Positions 46,820 to 55,350 of a stretch of 64,000 nucleotides of DNA are shown here, one piece after another. The notes beneath the pieces were generated by a model, which saw nothing but the letters and a program-made list of their open reading frames with translations, was not told the origin of the DNA and ran no database searches. Positions within the stretch are counted from its first letter, which is position 1; the number at the start of each line of letters is the position of its first letter. Source of the stretch: Flavobacteriales bacterium (lineage in GTDB: Bacteria > Bacteroidota > Bacteroidia > Flavobacteriales > CAJXXR01); contig JAOAQX010000005.1 in the NCBI GenBank assembly GCA_025210805.1, forward strand, positions 185,204 through 249,203, read 5' to 3'. The position numbers and the translations under genes are program-made.

Positions 46820-46884
46820 TACCATTTACGGTATTAATTTACTCACTGTTTAAGCCCCCTTAGAAGAGCTTGTCCCGATTTATC
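46819..46884 (-). repeat. Dispersed MITE-like element, copy D
   Basis: The left terminal repeat at 46819-46846 (ATACCATTTACGGTATTAAT...) matches the ends of copies B and C. It is followed by AAGCCCCCTTAGAAGAGCTT and GTCCCGATTTATC, which is the reverse complement of the central core of copy B with few changes. A matching far end is not clear (a weak GGTATTAATTAA occurs near 46960), so only the supported part is given. The first base of the element is the last base of the acyltransferase stop codon. Confidence 0.7.
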
Positions 46885-46972
46885 ATTGCATTATGTCGAC
46901 AGTTTATTAAAACTCATTTGTGAACGCAGTGTAACAAAAGCTTACTTAACAAGTAATCTGGTATTAATTAAT

Positions 46973-47884
46973 TTAAACAGATTCCTTTATCGAGTAATTA
47001 GGTTTTTTGGTAGTTTTTAAGTTTATTCTGTGAATGTATTCACCCACAATTCCTAGTCCAAGTAATATAAAACTGACTCCAAACCCTATAACTATCATCA
47101 AGGATGGGAAACCAGAAAGTAAGTCATCAAGTAAAAATTTCCTAACGATAATATATATAGAATAGCAAATTGTAGAGATTAAAGTAAAAATGGATAAATA
47201 GGATAACATTCTAATAGGAATAATAGAAAAAGTAACAAAAATGTTAATAGAATGCTCAATGAGTTTCTTTACTGTATAAGAACTTGTTCCTCCCATTCGT
47301 TCTTGATGCTCTACTTTAGTAGAAGAAGTATTTGTGGTAATCCAGCTAATATAACCATCTAGGAATGTATAAGAATTTTGCATGGTGGTTAACTGCTTGG
47401 CGATAGATGATTTTATTAATCTAAAAGCTGTGTAGTTTTTGTCTAAACCAGGAATAGAAACTTCCAGAAGTTTAGCCATAATATTTGAAGTTAAATTCCT
47501 AAAACCAGAATGTTTTAATTGATGATAAACCCCATAAACAACATCATAGTTTCCTTCTTTTTGGTGAGCGATCAAGTTGCGAATATCTTTGGGTTGATGC
47601 TGCAAATCTTCATCCATAGTAATGATATAGTCCCCTTTAGATTGTTCTATTCCGCAAATAATTGCATTGTGTTGTCCAAAGTTTTTGGATAAATGAATTC
47701 CTTTTACAATATCTGGGTGTTGTTTTTGGATTTCAACGATGGTTTCCCAAGATTGATCAGGACCACAATCATATACGAATATTATTTCTAATGAATCCTT
47801 TTGAAAATCGTTGAGAATACGCTCTGTGAGGCTTTTAATTGTTTTCTCTCCATGATAAACAGGGATAATAATAGAATAAAACAT
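46973..47884 (-). CDS. Family 2 glycosyltransferase (polyprenyl-phosphate type, ArnC/GtrB-like)
   Basis: The 303-residue protein has a GT-A catalytic domain (about 1-220) with SIIIPVYHGEKTI, GIHLSKNFGQHNAIICGI and the DxD-type MDEDLQHQP motif. Two C-terminal transmembrane helices (around 228-253 and 268-290) follow, with the VGEYIHRI tail typical of DPM1/GtrB/ArnC-like enzymes. These transfer a sugar from a nucleotide donor to undecaprenyl phosphate. It is 3 bp downstream of the ATP-grasp gene and part of the minus-strand glycan unit. The sugar cannot be deduced. Confidence 0.88.
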   Translation of the reverse strand: MFYSIIIPVYHGEKTIKSLTERILNDFQKDSLEIIFVYDCGPDQSWETIVEIQKQHPDIVKGIHLSKNFGQHNAIICGIEQSKGDYIITMDEDLQHQPKDIRNLIAHQKEGNYDVVYGVYHQLKHSGFRNLTSNIMAKLLEVSIPGLDKNYTAFRLIKSSIAKQLTTMQNSYTFLDGYISWITTNTSSTKVEHQERMGGTSSYTVKKLIEHSINIFVTFSIIPIRMLSYLSIFTLISTICYSIYIIVRKFLLDDLLSGFPSLMIVIGFGVSFILLGLGIVGEYIHRINLKTTKKPNYSIKESV

Positions 47885-47887
47885 ATC

Positions 47888-48973
47888 TTACTTTTGATAG
47901 ATTAAATATCCAGCTCGCTCACTAGATTTACTAACTAATTTTTCATCGAATAAACCTTCAGTTTCAGTAATAACTTGGTAGCCTGAATCATTTTTTACTT
48001 GGTCTATTCTATTCGTATTTTGATTAGATTTAAAGATCACTCCCGAAGCTTTTTTATTTGAATTAAATGGAGTTATTTGTTCCCCCAAAGCAATGCGAAT
48101 ACAATTTTTAGTAAAATCATAGCCAGTGGAGAGGTAAACTAAATCAGATCCTATAAAATCGCCTCCCATTCTAGCACCTACTTCTATACAATGTACAGAA
48201 GAATTGTCAACTTTTACTTCTACATGAGATGCTCCTTCTTGGATATTCAGTCCTTCGAGTAAATTAGGAACTAAATCAAGAATTTTAGCTAATTGTTGGT
48301 TACTTAGATTTAATGGTGGTTGCAAGTGTGCTGTTTCCACAAAGTGAGGAGCACCTGTTGTTACTTTCTCTGTAATAGCCAACACTGTGTGAACTCCATT
48401 TTGAGAAATACATTCCACACTATATTCATTTCCTTCAATGAAATCTTCTATAATACATTTTTTAGCAAAAGAAATATCTATTGCCGTTTTCATTTTATCA
48501 AAGGCATTTTCTCCAATTTCAAGTACACTTACTCCAGCACTTCCAGATCTGTCAATTGGTTTAATTATTTGACGCGTTTCAAATGTTAAAGAAGCAGGTT
48601 CTGAATAGAGTTTGAATTTCGGACAAGGTAGGTTTCTTTTTTGTAATTCAAATCTCATTTTGTATTTATCGGCACATATTTCTCCACAGTTAATGGAGTT
48701 TGAAGGCAAATTGAGCTTTTGGGCGATATAGAACCAAGGATTAACGGCAACATCAGAGGCAATTGATAGAATTCCGTCAATATTTTCTTGTTCGCATACT
48801 TTGAGTATTTCATCTTTTTCTAATATAGAAATGGGATAAAACTTATCGGCGATATTAGCACAAACGGCACCCTCTGCCCATGCAAACCCAATGGTGAAAT
48901 GCCCCATTTCTTTTGCTTTTCGGTACAAAGGTTCTTGTAAATATGAAGCTCCTAAAATTGCAAGTCTTTTCAT
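47888..48973 (-). CDS. ATP-grasp family ligase
   Basis: The protein has 361 residues from the ATG at 48973. A further ATG at 48994 would add seven basic residues (MYKKQKP), but family members start with the strand KRLAILGASYLQEPL. An N-terminal pre-ATP-grasp Rossmann domain (to about 100) is followed by the ATP-grasp fold with IIKPIDRSGSAGVSVL, FIEGNEYSVECI and the metal site SHVEVKVDNSSVHCIEVGARMGGDFIG. Related enzymes attach amino acids or lactate-like acids to sugars, carboxylates or peptides. In this locus it could decorate a glycan or act in amino acid-sugar synthesis. The substrate is unassigned. Confidence 0.82.
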   Translation of the reverse strand: MKRLAILGASYLQEPLYRKAKEMGHFTIGFAWAEGAVCANIADKFYPISILEKDEILKVCEQENIDGILSIASDVAVNPWFYIAQKLNLPSNSINCGEICADKYKMRFELQKRNLPCPKFKLYSEPASLTFETRQIIKPIDRSGSAGVSVLEIGENAFDKMKTAIDISFAKKCIIEDFIEGNEYSVECISQNGVHTVLAITEKVTTGAPHFVETAHLQPPLNLSNQQLAKILDLVPNLLEGLNIQEGASHVEVKVDNSSVHCIEVGARMGGDFIGSDLVYLSTGYDFTKNCIRIALGEQITPFNSNKKASGVIFKSNQNTNRIDQVKNDSGYQVITETEGLFDEKLVSKSSERAGYLIYQK

Positions 48974-48999
48974 TGGTTTTTGTTTTTTATACAAGAGAA

Positions 49000-50433
49000 T
49001 TATTTGCGTTTCAATTTAAAAATGGCCAATTCAGAATAATCTGAAGTCATATAACTACTTCCAAGTTTTCGAAGATATTGATCGATAAATAGTTGATGTT
49101 CATTTTGCTTTTTTGGATATTTAGCAATAGTTTCTATGTCATAATGTGATTTGAAGTACTCCAGTTTAGGGTCTGTGTTTGAAGTAAGAACATATTCTGG
49201 ATCAGTATTTTTACAGAAGTATTCTACACGCTCTTTTGCAAATTTTCCTAGTTGAAAAAAATACATATCTCGTTTTTTTTCCCGTAAAGCATAAAAGAAT
49301 TCGAAATCAGCAACTGTTACAGCACCTTCAGGAATATGTTTCTCTACCATAGATTGAATGGGCTTATGCGAGCGGTTTGTATTGAGTATATGATATGCAA
49401 ATTTACTAGAAAACATAAATAAATTCAAAAATAGAATGGCAGGAAGCATCAAATGCCCAATTTTCCATTTTGAAGCCATAGCATTGGAAATAATCGTGAA
49501 AATGATTAATGTGGACACCAGTCCGAAATGTCCACCATGATCACTGATGATGAGTAAAAATAAGGTGCTGATTATCCCAAAATTTATTGTCAGAAATTTT
49601 TCTTGTTTCGTTTGTTTTTTAGGTATTAAAAAAGAGATAAACATCAATGAGAATAAAACAATCTTATTTTTGGATAAGTGTATTCCATTGAATAAAAATT
49701 CTCCAGCCATTGAAGCAGATTGTGTATTATGATTTGTGTTTTTTGTGTAATAATTTAGGTATTCCTCAAATCCGCCAAATTTGAAAAATATCCAAGCTAA
49801 TACAGGAATTCCAAACCAAAATCCCAGATTGATCACTTCTTTCCAGTTTTTATGAACAAATAAATCTTTGAGGATAACAAAGAAAAATGGAATAAATAAA
49901 ATGGCTGTTCTTGGCGTAGTGAGATATGCACAGGAGATACAGAGACCTATTAAAATATAGTGCAATAATGTTTTTGTATTTTTACTATACAAGACATAGG
50001 CAATTACTGAAAATAATAATCCGAGAGCTTCCATTCTACCAGAAACAGCATTTTCAAACCCTGCATTCCCTAAAAACAAGGCAAAGGGAATCAAATAGAG
50101 CATCTTTTTTCTAGAATGATGTTTTCTTATTTGATTAAACAGAACCAAAACAACACCGAAAAATGCCAAATAATTCGTTAATCGAAACCAAAATGGAGAA
50201 AGTTCACCGATTTGAGTAATAAAAGAAGTTAAATAAAAATAAATGGGACCATATGTTACTATTTCAGCTCCCTGGGTAGAAAGAAAATCTCCTTGAGAGT
50301 AGAGACCATGTCCATTCATTAGGTGGTAAGTGATTTCTGCAAAATATACTTCATCAAACCAAATCAGCTTGAAATTTGCCAGTAGAAATAATCCAAAAAT
50401 GAATAGAAGTCCAAATATTATTTTATATTTCAT
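49000..50433 (-). CDS. GT-C fold glycosyltransferase, family 39-like membrane protein
   Basis: The 477-residue protein has about ten hydrophobic helices. A short N-terminal segment is followed by the GT-C catalytic acidic pair in FKLIWFDEVYFAEITY (about residues 24-36), then a region with YGPIYFYLTSFITQIG. The C-terminal 120 residues are soluble and would face the periplasm. GT-C enzymes use polyprenyl-phosphate-linked sugars, which fits the adjacent GT2 that could make such donors. The gene is first in a minus-strand unit with the ATP-grasp and GT2 genes. The acceptor may be lipid A, a glycoprotein or another glycan; this cannot be told. Confidence 0.78.
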   Translation of the reverse strand: MKYKIIFGLLFIFGLFLLANFKLIWFDEVYFAEITYHLMNGHGLYSQGDFLSTQGAEIVTYGPIYFYLTSFITQIGELSPFWFRLTNYLAFFGVVLVLFNQIRKHHSRKKMLYLIPFALFLGNAGFENAVSGRMEALGLLFSVIAYVLYSKNTKTLLHYILIGLCISCAYLTTPRTAILFIPFFFVILKDLFVHKNWKEVINLGFWFGIPVLAWIFFKFGGFEEYLNYYTKNTNHNTQSASMAGEFLFNGIHLSKNKIVLFSLMFISFLIPKKQTKQEKFLTINFGIISTLFLLIISDHGGHFGLVSTLIIFTIISNAMASKWKIGHLMLPAILFLNLFMFSSKFAYHILNTNRSHKPIQSMVEKHIPEGAVTVADFEFFYALREKKRDMYFFQLGKFAKERVEYFCKNTDPEYVLTSNTDPKLEYFKSHYDIETIAKYPKKQNEHQLFIDQYLRKLGSSYMTSDYSELAIFKLKRK

Positions 50434-50855
50434 TCTTTTGTTACAAAATTAAAGTGGTAAAAATAGTACATATTTTACTTTGTTCAAATGAAACCTATTT
50501 TTTCTTTTGAAATTTCATTGTCTTTTTTTAGAACATATATTCTCTGTATATAGAAAACCAAGTAAATTGAAAGATATACTGGTAAAGTCGCATACAATTT
50601 TGGAACTTGAATTCTGAATTCAAGTTTCTAATACATGATCATTCAATTTTTCAATTCTTTCTTTTCAATTTCGTTTGATATGATTTTAATAAAAGAAATA
50701 TTGCTTTAAGTTTATGTTATACTTTTTTGTTGAAAAAAGAGAAAATTATTCAACTAAACGAGTCGATTCTTCTGATGGTCTAAAAGAAGAAAAGTTGGCA
50801 TAGGGAATGGAGCGAGATATGATAAATTAAATTGAGAAAAAAAGTTTTTTTTGGC
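50434..50855. other. Intergenic region between the glycan unit and nrdJ
   Basis: This AT-rich stretch between divergent genes has a TAATTTTG octamer (minus strand, 50444-50451) just upstream of the GT-C gene, a -7-like element, but it would leave almost no leader. I find no gene, repeat copy or riboswitch here. A search by eye for cobalamin-riboswitch blocks upstream of nrdJ was negative. Confidence 0.5.
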
Positions 50856-50885
50856 TTGGGAAATGTTGAAAAAATATTATTTTTG
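50856..50885 (+). promoter_or_regulatory. Bacteroidota-type promoter of nrdJ (TTG-N19-TATTTTTG)
   Basis: TTG at 50856-50858 and TATTTTTG at 50878-50885, separated by 19 bp, match the -33 TTG and -7 TAnnTTTG consensus exactly. Transcription from about 50891 would give a leader of about 135 nt before the preferred start codon at 51027. Confidence 0.65.
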
Positions 50886-51026
50886 TAAACAATTGGTTAT
50901 TTTGTTATTTATAAATGATTGATAATCAATTGTTGTTATGATTATTTTTGTAAACTTTTTAAAACTATTAATTATTCATTATTAGCATACTATAAATGTG
51001 ATATTGGAATACAAACGAATAAACTG

Positions 51027-53591
51027 ATGGAACAAACAACTACTCAAGTGGAAAAGAAAACTTACTCACAAGAGGAGGCTATTCAAGCTTCCTTACGCTA
51101 TTTTAAAGGGGATGAATTAGCTGCTCAAGTTTGGGTGAATAAATACGCTCTAAAAGATTCCGATGGGAATATTTATGAGAAAGATCCTAACGATATGCAT
51201 TGGAGAATAGCCAATGAAATTGCCAGAATTGAAGAAAAATATAAAAACCCTTTAACGGCACAAGAAATTTTCAATCATATTAAAGATTTCAAATATATTG
51301 TACCACAAGGTAGCCCCATGACAGGAATTGGGAATAATTTTCAGATTGCCTCTCTTTCTAACTGTTTTGTTATTGGAAATGATTCAGAATCGGATTCTTA
51401 TGGTGGAATCATGAAGCTTGATCAAGAGCAGGTACAACTGATGAAAAGACGTGGAGGAGTAGGGCATGATCTATCACATATTCGCCCAAAAGGATCTCCT
51501 GTAAAAAATTCTGCCTTAACATCTACAGGTGTTGTACCATTTATGGAGCGTTATTCAAACTCTACAAGAGAGGTGGCTCAAGATGGAAGAAGAGGTGCTT
51601 TGATGCTTTCGGTGTCTATAAAACACCCAGATTCAGAGCAATTTATAGATGCAAAAATGGAATCGGGAAAAGTTACTGGAGCGAATGTTTCTGTAAGAAT
51701 AGATGATGATTTCATGAGAGCTGTGGATGGAAAGACCGAGTACATACAACAGTATCCATTATATAGCCAAAATCCTAAGTACAAAAACACCATTGAAGCA
51801 CAAGGTTTATGGAAAAAAATAGTTCATAACGCGTGGAAATCTGCTGAACCTGGAATCCTATTTTGGGACACCATTATCCGTGAGTCTGTTCCAGATTGCT
51901 ATGCCGATTTAGGATATAAAACAGTCTCAACCAATCCATGTGGAGAAATCCCTTTATGTCCTTATGATTCTTGTAGATTGTTGGCGATCAATTTATATTC
52001 CTATGTCGATAATCCATTTACAGAAGAGGCTAGTTTTGATTTTGATTTATTTAAAAAGCATATAACTATTGCTCATCGAATGATGGATGATATTATCGAT
52101 CTTGAATTAGAGAAGATTGATAAAATTATTGAAAAAATTGACTTAGATCCAGAATCAGAAGAAATTAAGACGGTAGAGAAGAATCTCTGGTTGAATATTA
52201 GAAAAAAAGCTGAAGAGGGAAGAAGAACCGGAATAGGAATTACGGCTGAAGGGGATATGTTGGCGGCATTAGGATTGCGATATGGTACAGATAAAGCAAT
52301 TGATTTCTCTGTAAATGTGCATAAAACTCTTGCACTTGCAGCATACGGTTCCTCTGTTGAATTAGCAAAGGAAAGAGGAGCTTTCTCTATATTTGATTTT
52401 AGTAGAGAAGTCAAAAATCCATTTATTCAGAGACTTAAAGAATCTGATCCAGAAATGTATTCAGATATGGTGAAGTATGGGAGAAGGAATATTGCCTTAT
52501 TAACCATAGCTCCAACGGGAACTACGAGTTTAATGACACAAACATCTTCTGGGATTGAGCCCGTATTTCTACCAGTTTATAAAAGAAGAAGAAAAGTAAA
52601 TCCAAATGACAAAAATGTAGTTGTGGATTTTGTGGACGAAATCGGAGATTCTTGGGAAGAATTTACCGTTTTTCATCACAAATTTAAAGATTGGATGAAT
52701 ATTTCAGGCTACGATACTACAAAGAAATATACCCAAGAAGAATTGGATGAATTAGTAAAAGCTTCACCTTATTATAAAGCAACATCAAATGATGTAGATT
52801 ATATCAAAAAAGTTGAAATGCAAGGAGCGATTCAAAAGTGGGTAGATCATTCTATATCTGTGACAATCAATATGCCTAATGATGTTACCGAAGAACTTGT
52901 AGGAGAGATTTATCTACATGCTTGGAAATCTGGTTGTAAAGGGGTTACGGTGTATCGTGATGGATCAAGATCAGGTGTTTTGATCTCTAATGATGATAAA
53001 AAAGAAGAAGAAAAGGGAGTTGATGCAAATGAGTATATCAATTTTCCTACTGTAAGACCGAAAGAATTAGAGGCAGATGTTGTTCGTTTTCAGAATAACA
53101 AAGATAAATGGATTGCTTTTATAGGAACGATAGATGGAAGACCGTATGAAATTTTTACAGGACTTGCAGATGATGAAGATGGAATTCATATACCGAGATG
53201 GCTTAATGAGGGAACAATCATTAAGAACAAGGATGGAAATAATACTACTCGATACGATTTTCAGTTTATGAATAAAAGAGGTTATAAAACCACAATAGAA
53301 GGTTTGTCTCATAAGTTTAACCCTGAGTTTTGGAACTATGCTAAGTTGATTTCTAGTATTCTACGTCATGGAATGCCTATGGATAAATTAATTGATTTGA
53401 TAGGGTCTCTTCAGTTGGATAGTGAAAATATTAATACTTGGAAAGCGGGTGTTGCAAGAGCTTTAAAACGTTATATACCAGATGGTACAGAAGCGAATGG
53501 ACAGCAATGTTCTAGTTGTAAATCTACCAAGCTACAATACCAAGAAGGATGTTTAACTTGTTTGGATTGTGGAAGTTCTAAATGCGGTTAA
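51027..53591 (+). CDS. nrdJ: Adenosylcobalamin-dependent (class II) ribonucleotide reductase
   Basis: The protein has 854 residues from the ATG at 51027; an upstream in-frame ATG at 50919 would add 36 residues of low-complexity AT-rich translation and would lie inside the leader. The redox Cys in LSNCFV (Cys113), the active-site NPCGEIPLCPYDSC, TIAPTGTTSLMTQTSSGIEPVF and the DGSRSGVL region match class II enzymes. The C-terminus has a zinc-ribbon-like CSSC ... CLTCLDCGSSKCG tail. The enzyme converts ribonucleotides to deoxyribonucleotides using a 5'-deoxyadenosylcobalamin radical. It lies in the same window as a B12 uptake operon, which fits a cobalamin requirement. It is monocistronic with its own terminator. 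Confidence 0.95.
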   Translation: MEQTTTQVEKKTYSQEEAIQASLRYFKGDELAAQVWVNKYALKDSDGNIYEKDPNDMHWRIANEIARIEEKYKNPLTAQEIFNHIKDFKYIVPQGSPMTGIGNNFQIASLSNCFVIGNDSESDSYGGIMKLDQEQVQLMKRRGGVGHDLSHIRPKGSPVKNSALTSTGVVPFMERYSNSTREVAQDGRRGALMLSVSIKHPDSEQFIDAKMESGKVTGANVSVRIDDDFMRAVDGKTEYIQQYPLYSQNPKYKNTIEAQGLWKKIVHNAWKSAEPGILFWDTIIRESVPDCYADLGYKTVSTNPCGEIPLCPYDSCRLLAINLYSYVDNPFTEEASFDFDLFKKHITIAHRMMDDIIDLELEKIDKIIEKIDLDPESEEIKTVEKNLWLNIRKKAEEGRRTGIGITAEGDMLAALGLRYGTDKAIDFSVNVHKTLALAAYGSSVELAKERGAFSIFDFSREVKNPFIQRLKESDPEMYSDMVKYGRRNIALLTIAPTGTTSLMTQTSSGIEPVFLPVYKRRRKVNPNDKNVVVDFVDEIGDSWEEFTVFHHKFKDWMNISGYDTTKKYTQEELDELVKASPYYKATSNDVDYIKKVEMQGAIQKWVDHSISVTINMPNDVTEELVGEIYLHAWKSGCKGVTVYRDGSRSGVLISNDDKKEEEKGVDANEYINFPTVRPKELEADVVRFQNNKDKWIAFIGTIDGRPYEIFTGLADDEDGIHIPRWLNEGTIIKNKDGNNTTRYDFQFMNKRGYKTTIEGLSHKFNPEFWNYAKLISSILRHGMPMDKLIDLIGSLQLDSENINTWKAGVARALKRYIPDGTEANGQQCSSCKSTKLQYQEGCLTCLDCGSSKCG

Positions 53592-53613
53592 TACATTTGA
53601 TTGTAAAACTAAA

Positions 53614-53646
53614 AAAAAGCCTCGAATCTAATTCGAGGCTTTTTTT
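53614..53646. terminator. Bidirectional terminator between nrdJ and the MATE gene
   Basis: AAAAAAGCCTCGAAT and its complement flank a 3-nt loop. The hairpin lies between the ends of the two convergent genes and has a T-run on both strands. Confidence 0.9.
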
Positions 53647-53687
53647 ATTTGATCATCGGTGAGTAAAAGATAGTAGATTCCGAGGAA

Positions 53688-55028
53688 TTAAATCGAATTG
53701 ATTTTCATTTTCTTTTGCAAATACCAAATTCTTAAATAAAGGAACAAGGCAGAAATACTTAAACCAATAAATAATCCGTACCAAACTCCATGAACTCCAT
53801 AATCCATTGGGAATGCCAAAATATAGCCAATAGGTAATCCTATAACCCAGTAGGCAATCAAAGTAAGAATTGTGGGTATTTTAACATCTTGAAACCCCCT
53901 CAAAGCACTTAATCCTACGACTTGAGCACCATCTGAAAGTTGAAATAGTACGGCTACAAAGAGGAGAGAGGTTGCTAAATAAATAATATGCTCTTGTTCT
54001 ACATAAAGACTGGTTAATTCTCTATCAAAAAGCAAGAAAATGGCTCCCGAAAAAATCATCCATGCTGAAGTGATGATATAGCCAGAAAGGTAACTTTTTG
54101 AAATATCAGGTATAGATTTTTGACCCCAAAATTGACTTACACGAATGGTTACGGCAGCACCAAAGCCCGTAGCTATACTCCAGGAAATGGAAGCGATGCT
54201 TAAAGCAATTTGATGAGCACCCAATGCAATATCTCCAATCCATCCGCACATGATTCCTGCGCCTGCAAAAGAAGAAACTTCAAAAGCAAATTGCAGTCCA
54301 ATAGGTAGACCTAATCTAAATAGATTTTTAATCTCTGAGGTCAGGATTTTCACCTTAGAAAATAAAGTTTTGTATAATTGATATTTTTTAGAGAACAAGA
54401 AGTATCCAATAATTAAAGCTGCCATCATTATACGAGCAATCAAGGTAGCTAAACCAGCTCCGTAAAGTCCCATGGCATCAAATCCAAAATGCCCATAAAT
54501 CAATATATAATTCAATCCTATATTGACAATATTTGCCGATAGCGTAATGACCATAGCTGTTTTGGTATCTTCTAATCCTTCAAAAAATTGTTTAAAAGTT
54601 AGATAGAGCATAAGGGGTAATACAGAAATGGCTTGTAATTGAAGGTAAGGACTAGCTAAAGCGACAATATGAGCCTCTTGTCCAAGATTATCTAATAAGA
54701 AGGACGAACCGAAAACCAAAAGGAAAAGAAGGAAACCTATCGAAATATTGATGACAAAACTATTTTTTAGGATGCTCGTTTTTTCCTCGTGGTGTGTTGT
54801 TTTTGGGAAATTTGCTACAATAGGAGTGGTGGCAAATGCAAATCCGATTCCTACTACTAAAAAGAAAATGAAAATTCCATTGGCAACAGAACTGGCGGCA
54901 ATTTGATCGGCACCAGAATTTCCAATCATAATATTATCTGAAATATTTGTCCCGATTTGCCCTAGCTGTCCTGCAATCATTGGGATGCTGAGCTTAAAAG
55001 TTTGGTTGATGTGCTTTTTCCAGTTCAC
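53688..55028 (-). CDS. MATE family multidrug efflux transporter (NorM-like)
   Basis: The 446-residue protein has twelve hydrophobic helices in two related halves. Its N-terminus LSIPMIAGQLGQIGTNISDNIMIGNSGADQIAASSVANGIF (shown only in part by family comparison) and the second-half VRLGLPIGLQFAFEVSSFAGAGIMCGWIGDIALGAHQIALSIAS pattern are characteristic of MATE/NorM transporters, as are the closing YWVIGLPIGYILAF and GVWYGLFIGL. It should expel cationic drugs or metabolites using Na+ or H+. The substrate is not deducible. The gene stands alone, convergent with nrdJ. Confidence 0.92.
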   Translation of the reverse strand: MNWKKHINQTFKLSIPMIAGQLGQIGTNISDNIMIGNSGADQIAASSVANGIFIFFLVVGIGFAFATTPIVANFPKTTHHEEKTSILKNSFVINISIGFLLFLLVFGSSFLLDNLGQEAHIVALASPYLQLQAISVLPLMLYLTFKQFFEGLEDTKTAMVITLSANIVNIGLNYILIYGHFGFDAMGLYGAGLATLIARIMMAALIIGYFLFSKKYQLYKTLFSKVKILTSEIKNLFRLGLPIGLQFAFEVSSFAGAGIMCGWIGDIALGAHQIALSIASISWSIATGFGAAVTIRVSQFWGQKSIPDISKSYLSGYIITSAWMIFSGAIFLLFDRELTSLYVEQEHIIYLATSLLFVAVLFQLSDGAQVVGLSALRGFQDVKIPTILTLIAYWVIGLPIGYILAFPMDYGVHGVWYGLFIGLSISALFLYLRIWYLQKKMKINSI

Positions 55029-55107
55029 TTTTTAATTTTCAAATGGCTAAAACTCCACAAAACTCACACTTTTTAAAGAGAAATGATTAGTAAAAGGCAA
55101 AAAAAAA

Positions 55108-55133
55108 GAAGCATTCTAGAAATAGAATGCTTC
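55108..55133 (-). terminator. Terminator after the 48-aa gene
   Basis: GAAGCATTCTA (55108-55118) and its complement (55123-55133) pair across a 4-nt GAAA-type loop. On the minus strand a run of T follows (55107-55100). It lies 8 bp beyond the stop codon of the small gene at 55142 and ends the sigma-factor transcript. Confidence 0.85.
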
Positions 55134-55141
55134 GCCAATCA

Positions 55142-55288
55142 CTAATTAAAATACAAAACGTGTTTTTTCTTTTTTTTCGTTTTGAGGGTTTGAACACTTG
55201 CCGCATATTGGAGGATAAACTCCAGTGTATCTTTTGATGCGGTTATTTGCGGTTTTTTTGAAGTTGAATCGATAGAGCATTTTCTCAT
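55142..55288 (-). CDS. Small 48-residue protein downstream of the sigma factor gene
   Basis: The minus-strand frame from ATG 55288 to TAG 55142 encodes 48 residues: a polar N-terminus (MRKCSIDSTSKKPQITAS), an amphipathic segment KDTLEFILQYAASVQTL and a basic tail TKKKKKH. It starts 62 bp after the sigma-factor stop codon and ends 8 bp before a strong terminator, so it fills an otherwise empty stretch of the same transcript. The segment T-L-x-F-(I/L)-L-x-Y-(S/A)-x-S resembles short conserved hypothetical proteins I recall near sigma genes in Flavobacteria. Function unknown; a role as a regulator or partner of the sigma factor is speculative. Confidence 0.6.
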   Translation of the reverse strand: MRKCSIDSTSKKPQITASKDTLEFILQYAASVQTLKTKKKKKHVLYFN

Positions 55289-55350
55289 AAGCTGGTGTTT
55301 TTTATTTTTAAACGAGTAGCTTAAAGAATTATTGCATCACTTTTTGAAAA

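Noticed and set aside
50434..51026. Possible second cobalamin riboswitch upstream of nrdJ
   Set aside because: A GGGAATGG string occurs near 50800, but the remaining blocks (CCGCnACTGT-like core, GTCAGGAGACC-like end) are missing.
50919..51026. 36-residue N-terminal extension of NrdJ
   Set aside because: It translates AT-rich leader sequence lying just downstream of the promoter; the family start fits the ATG at 51027.
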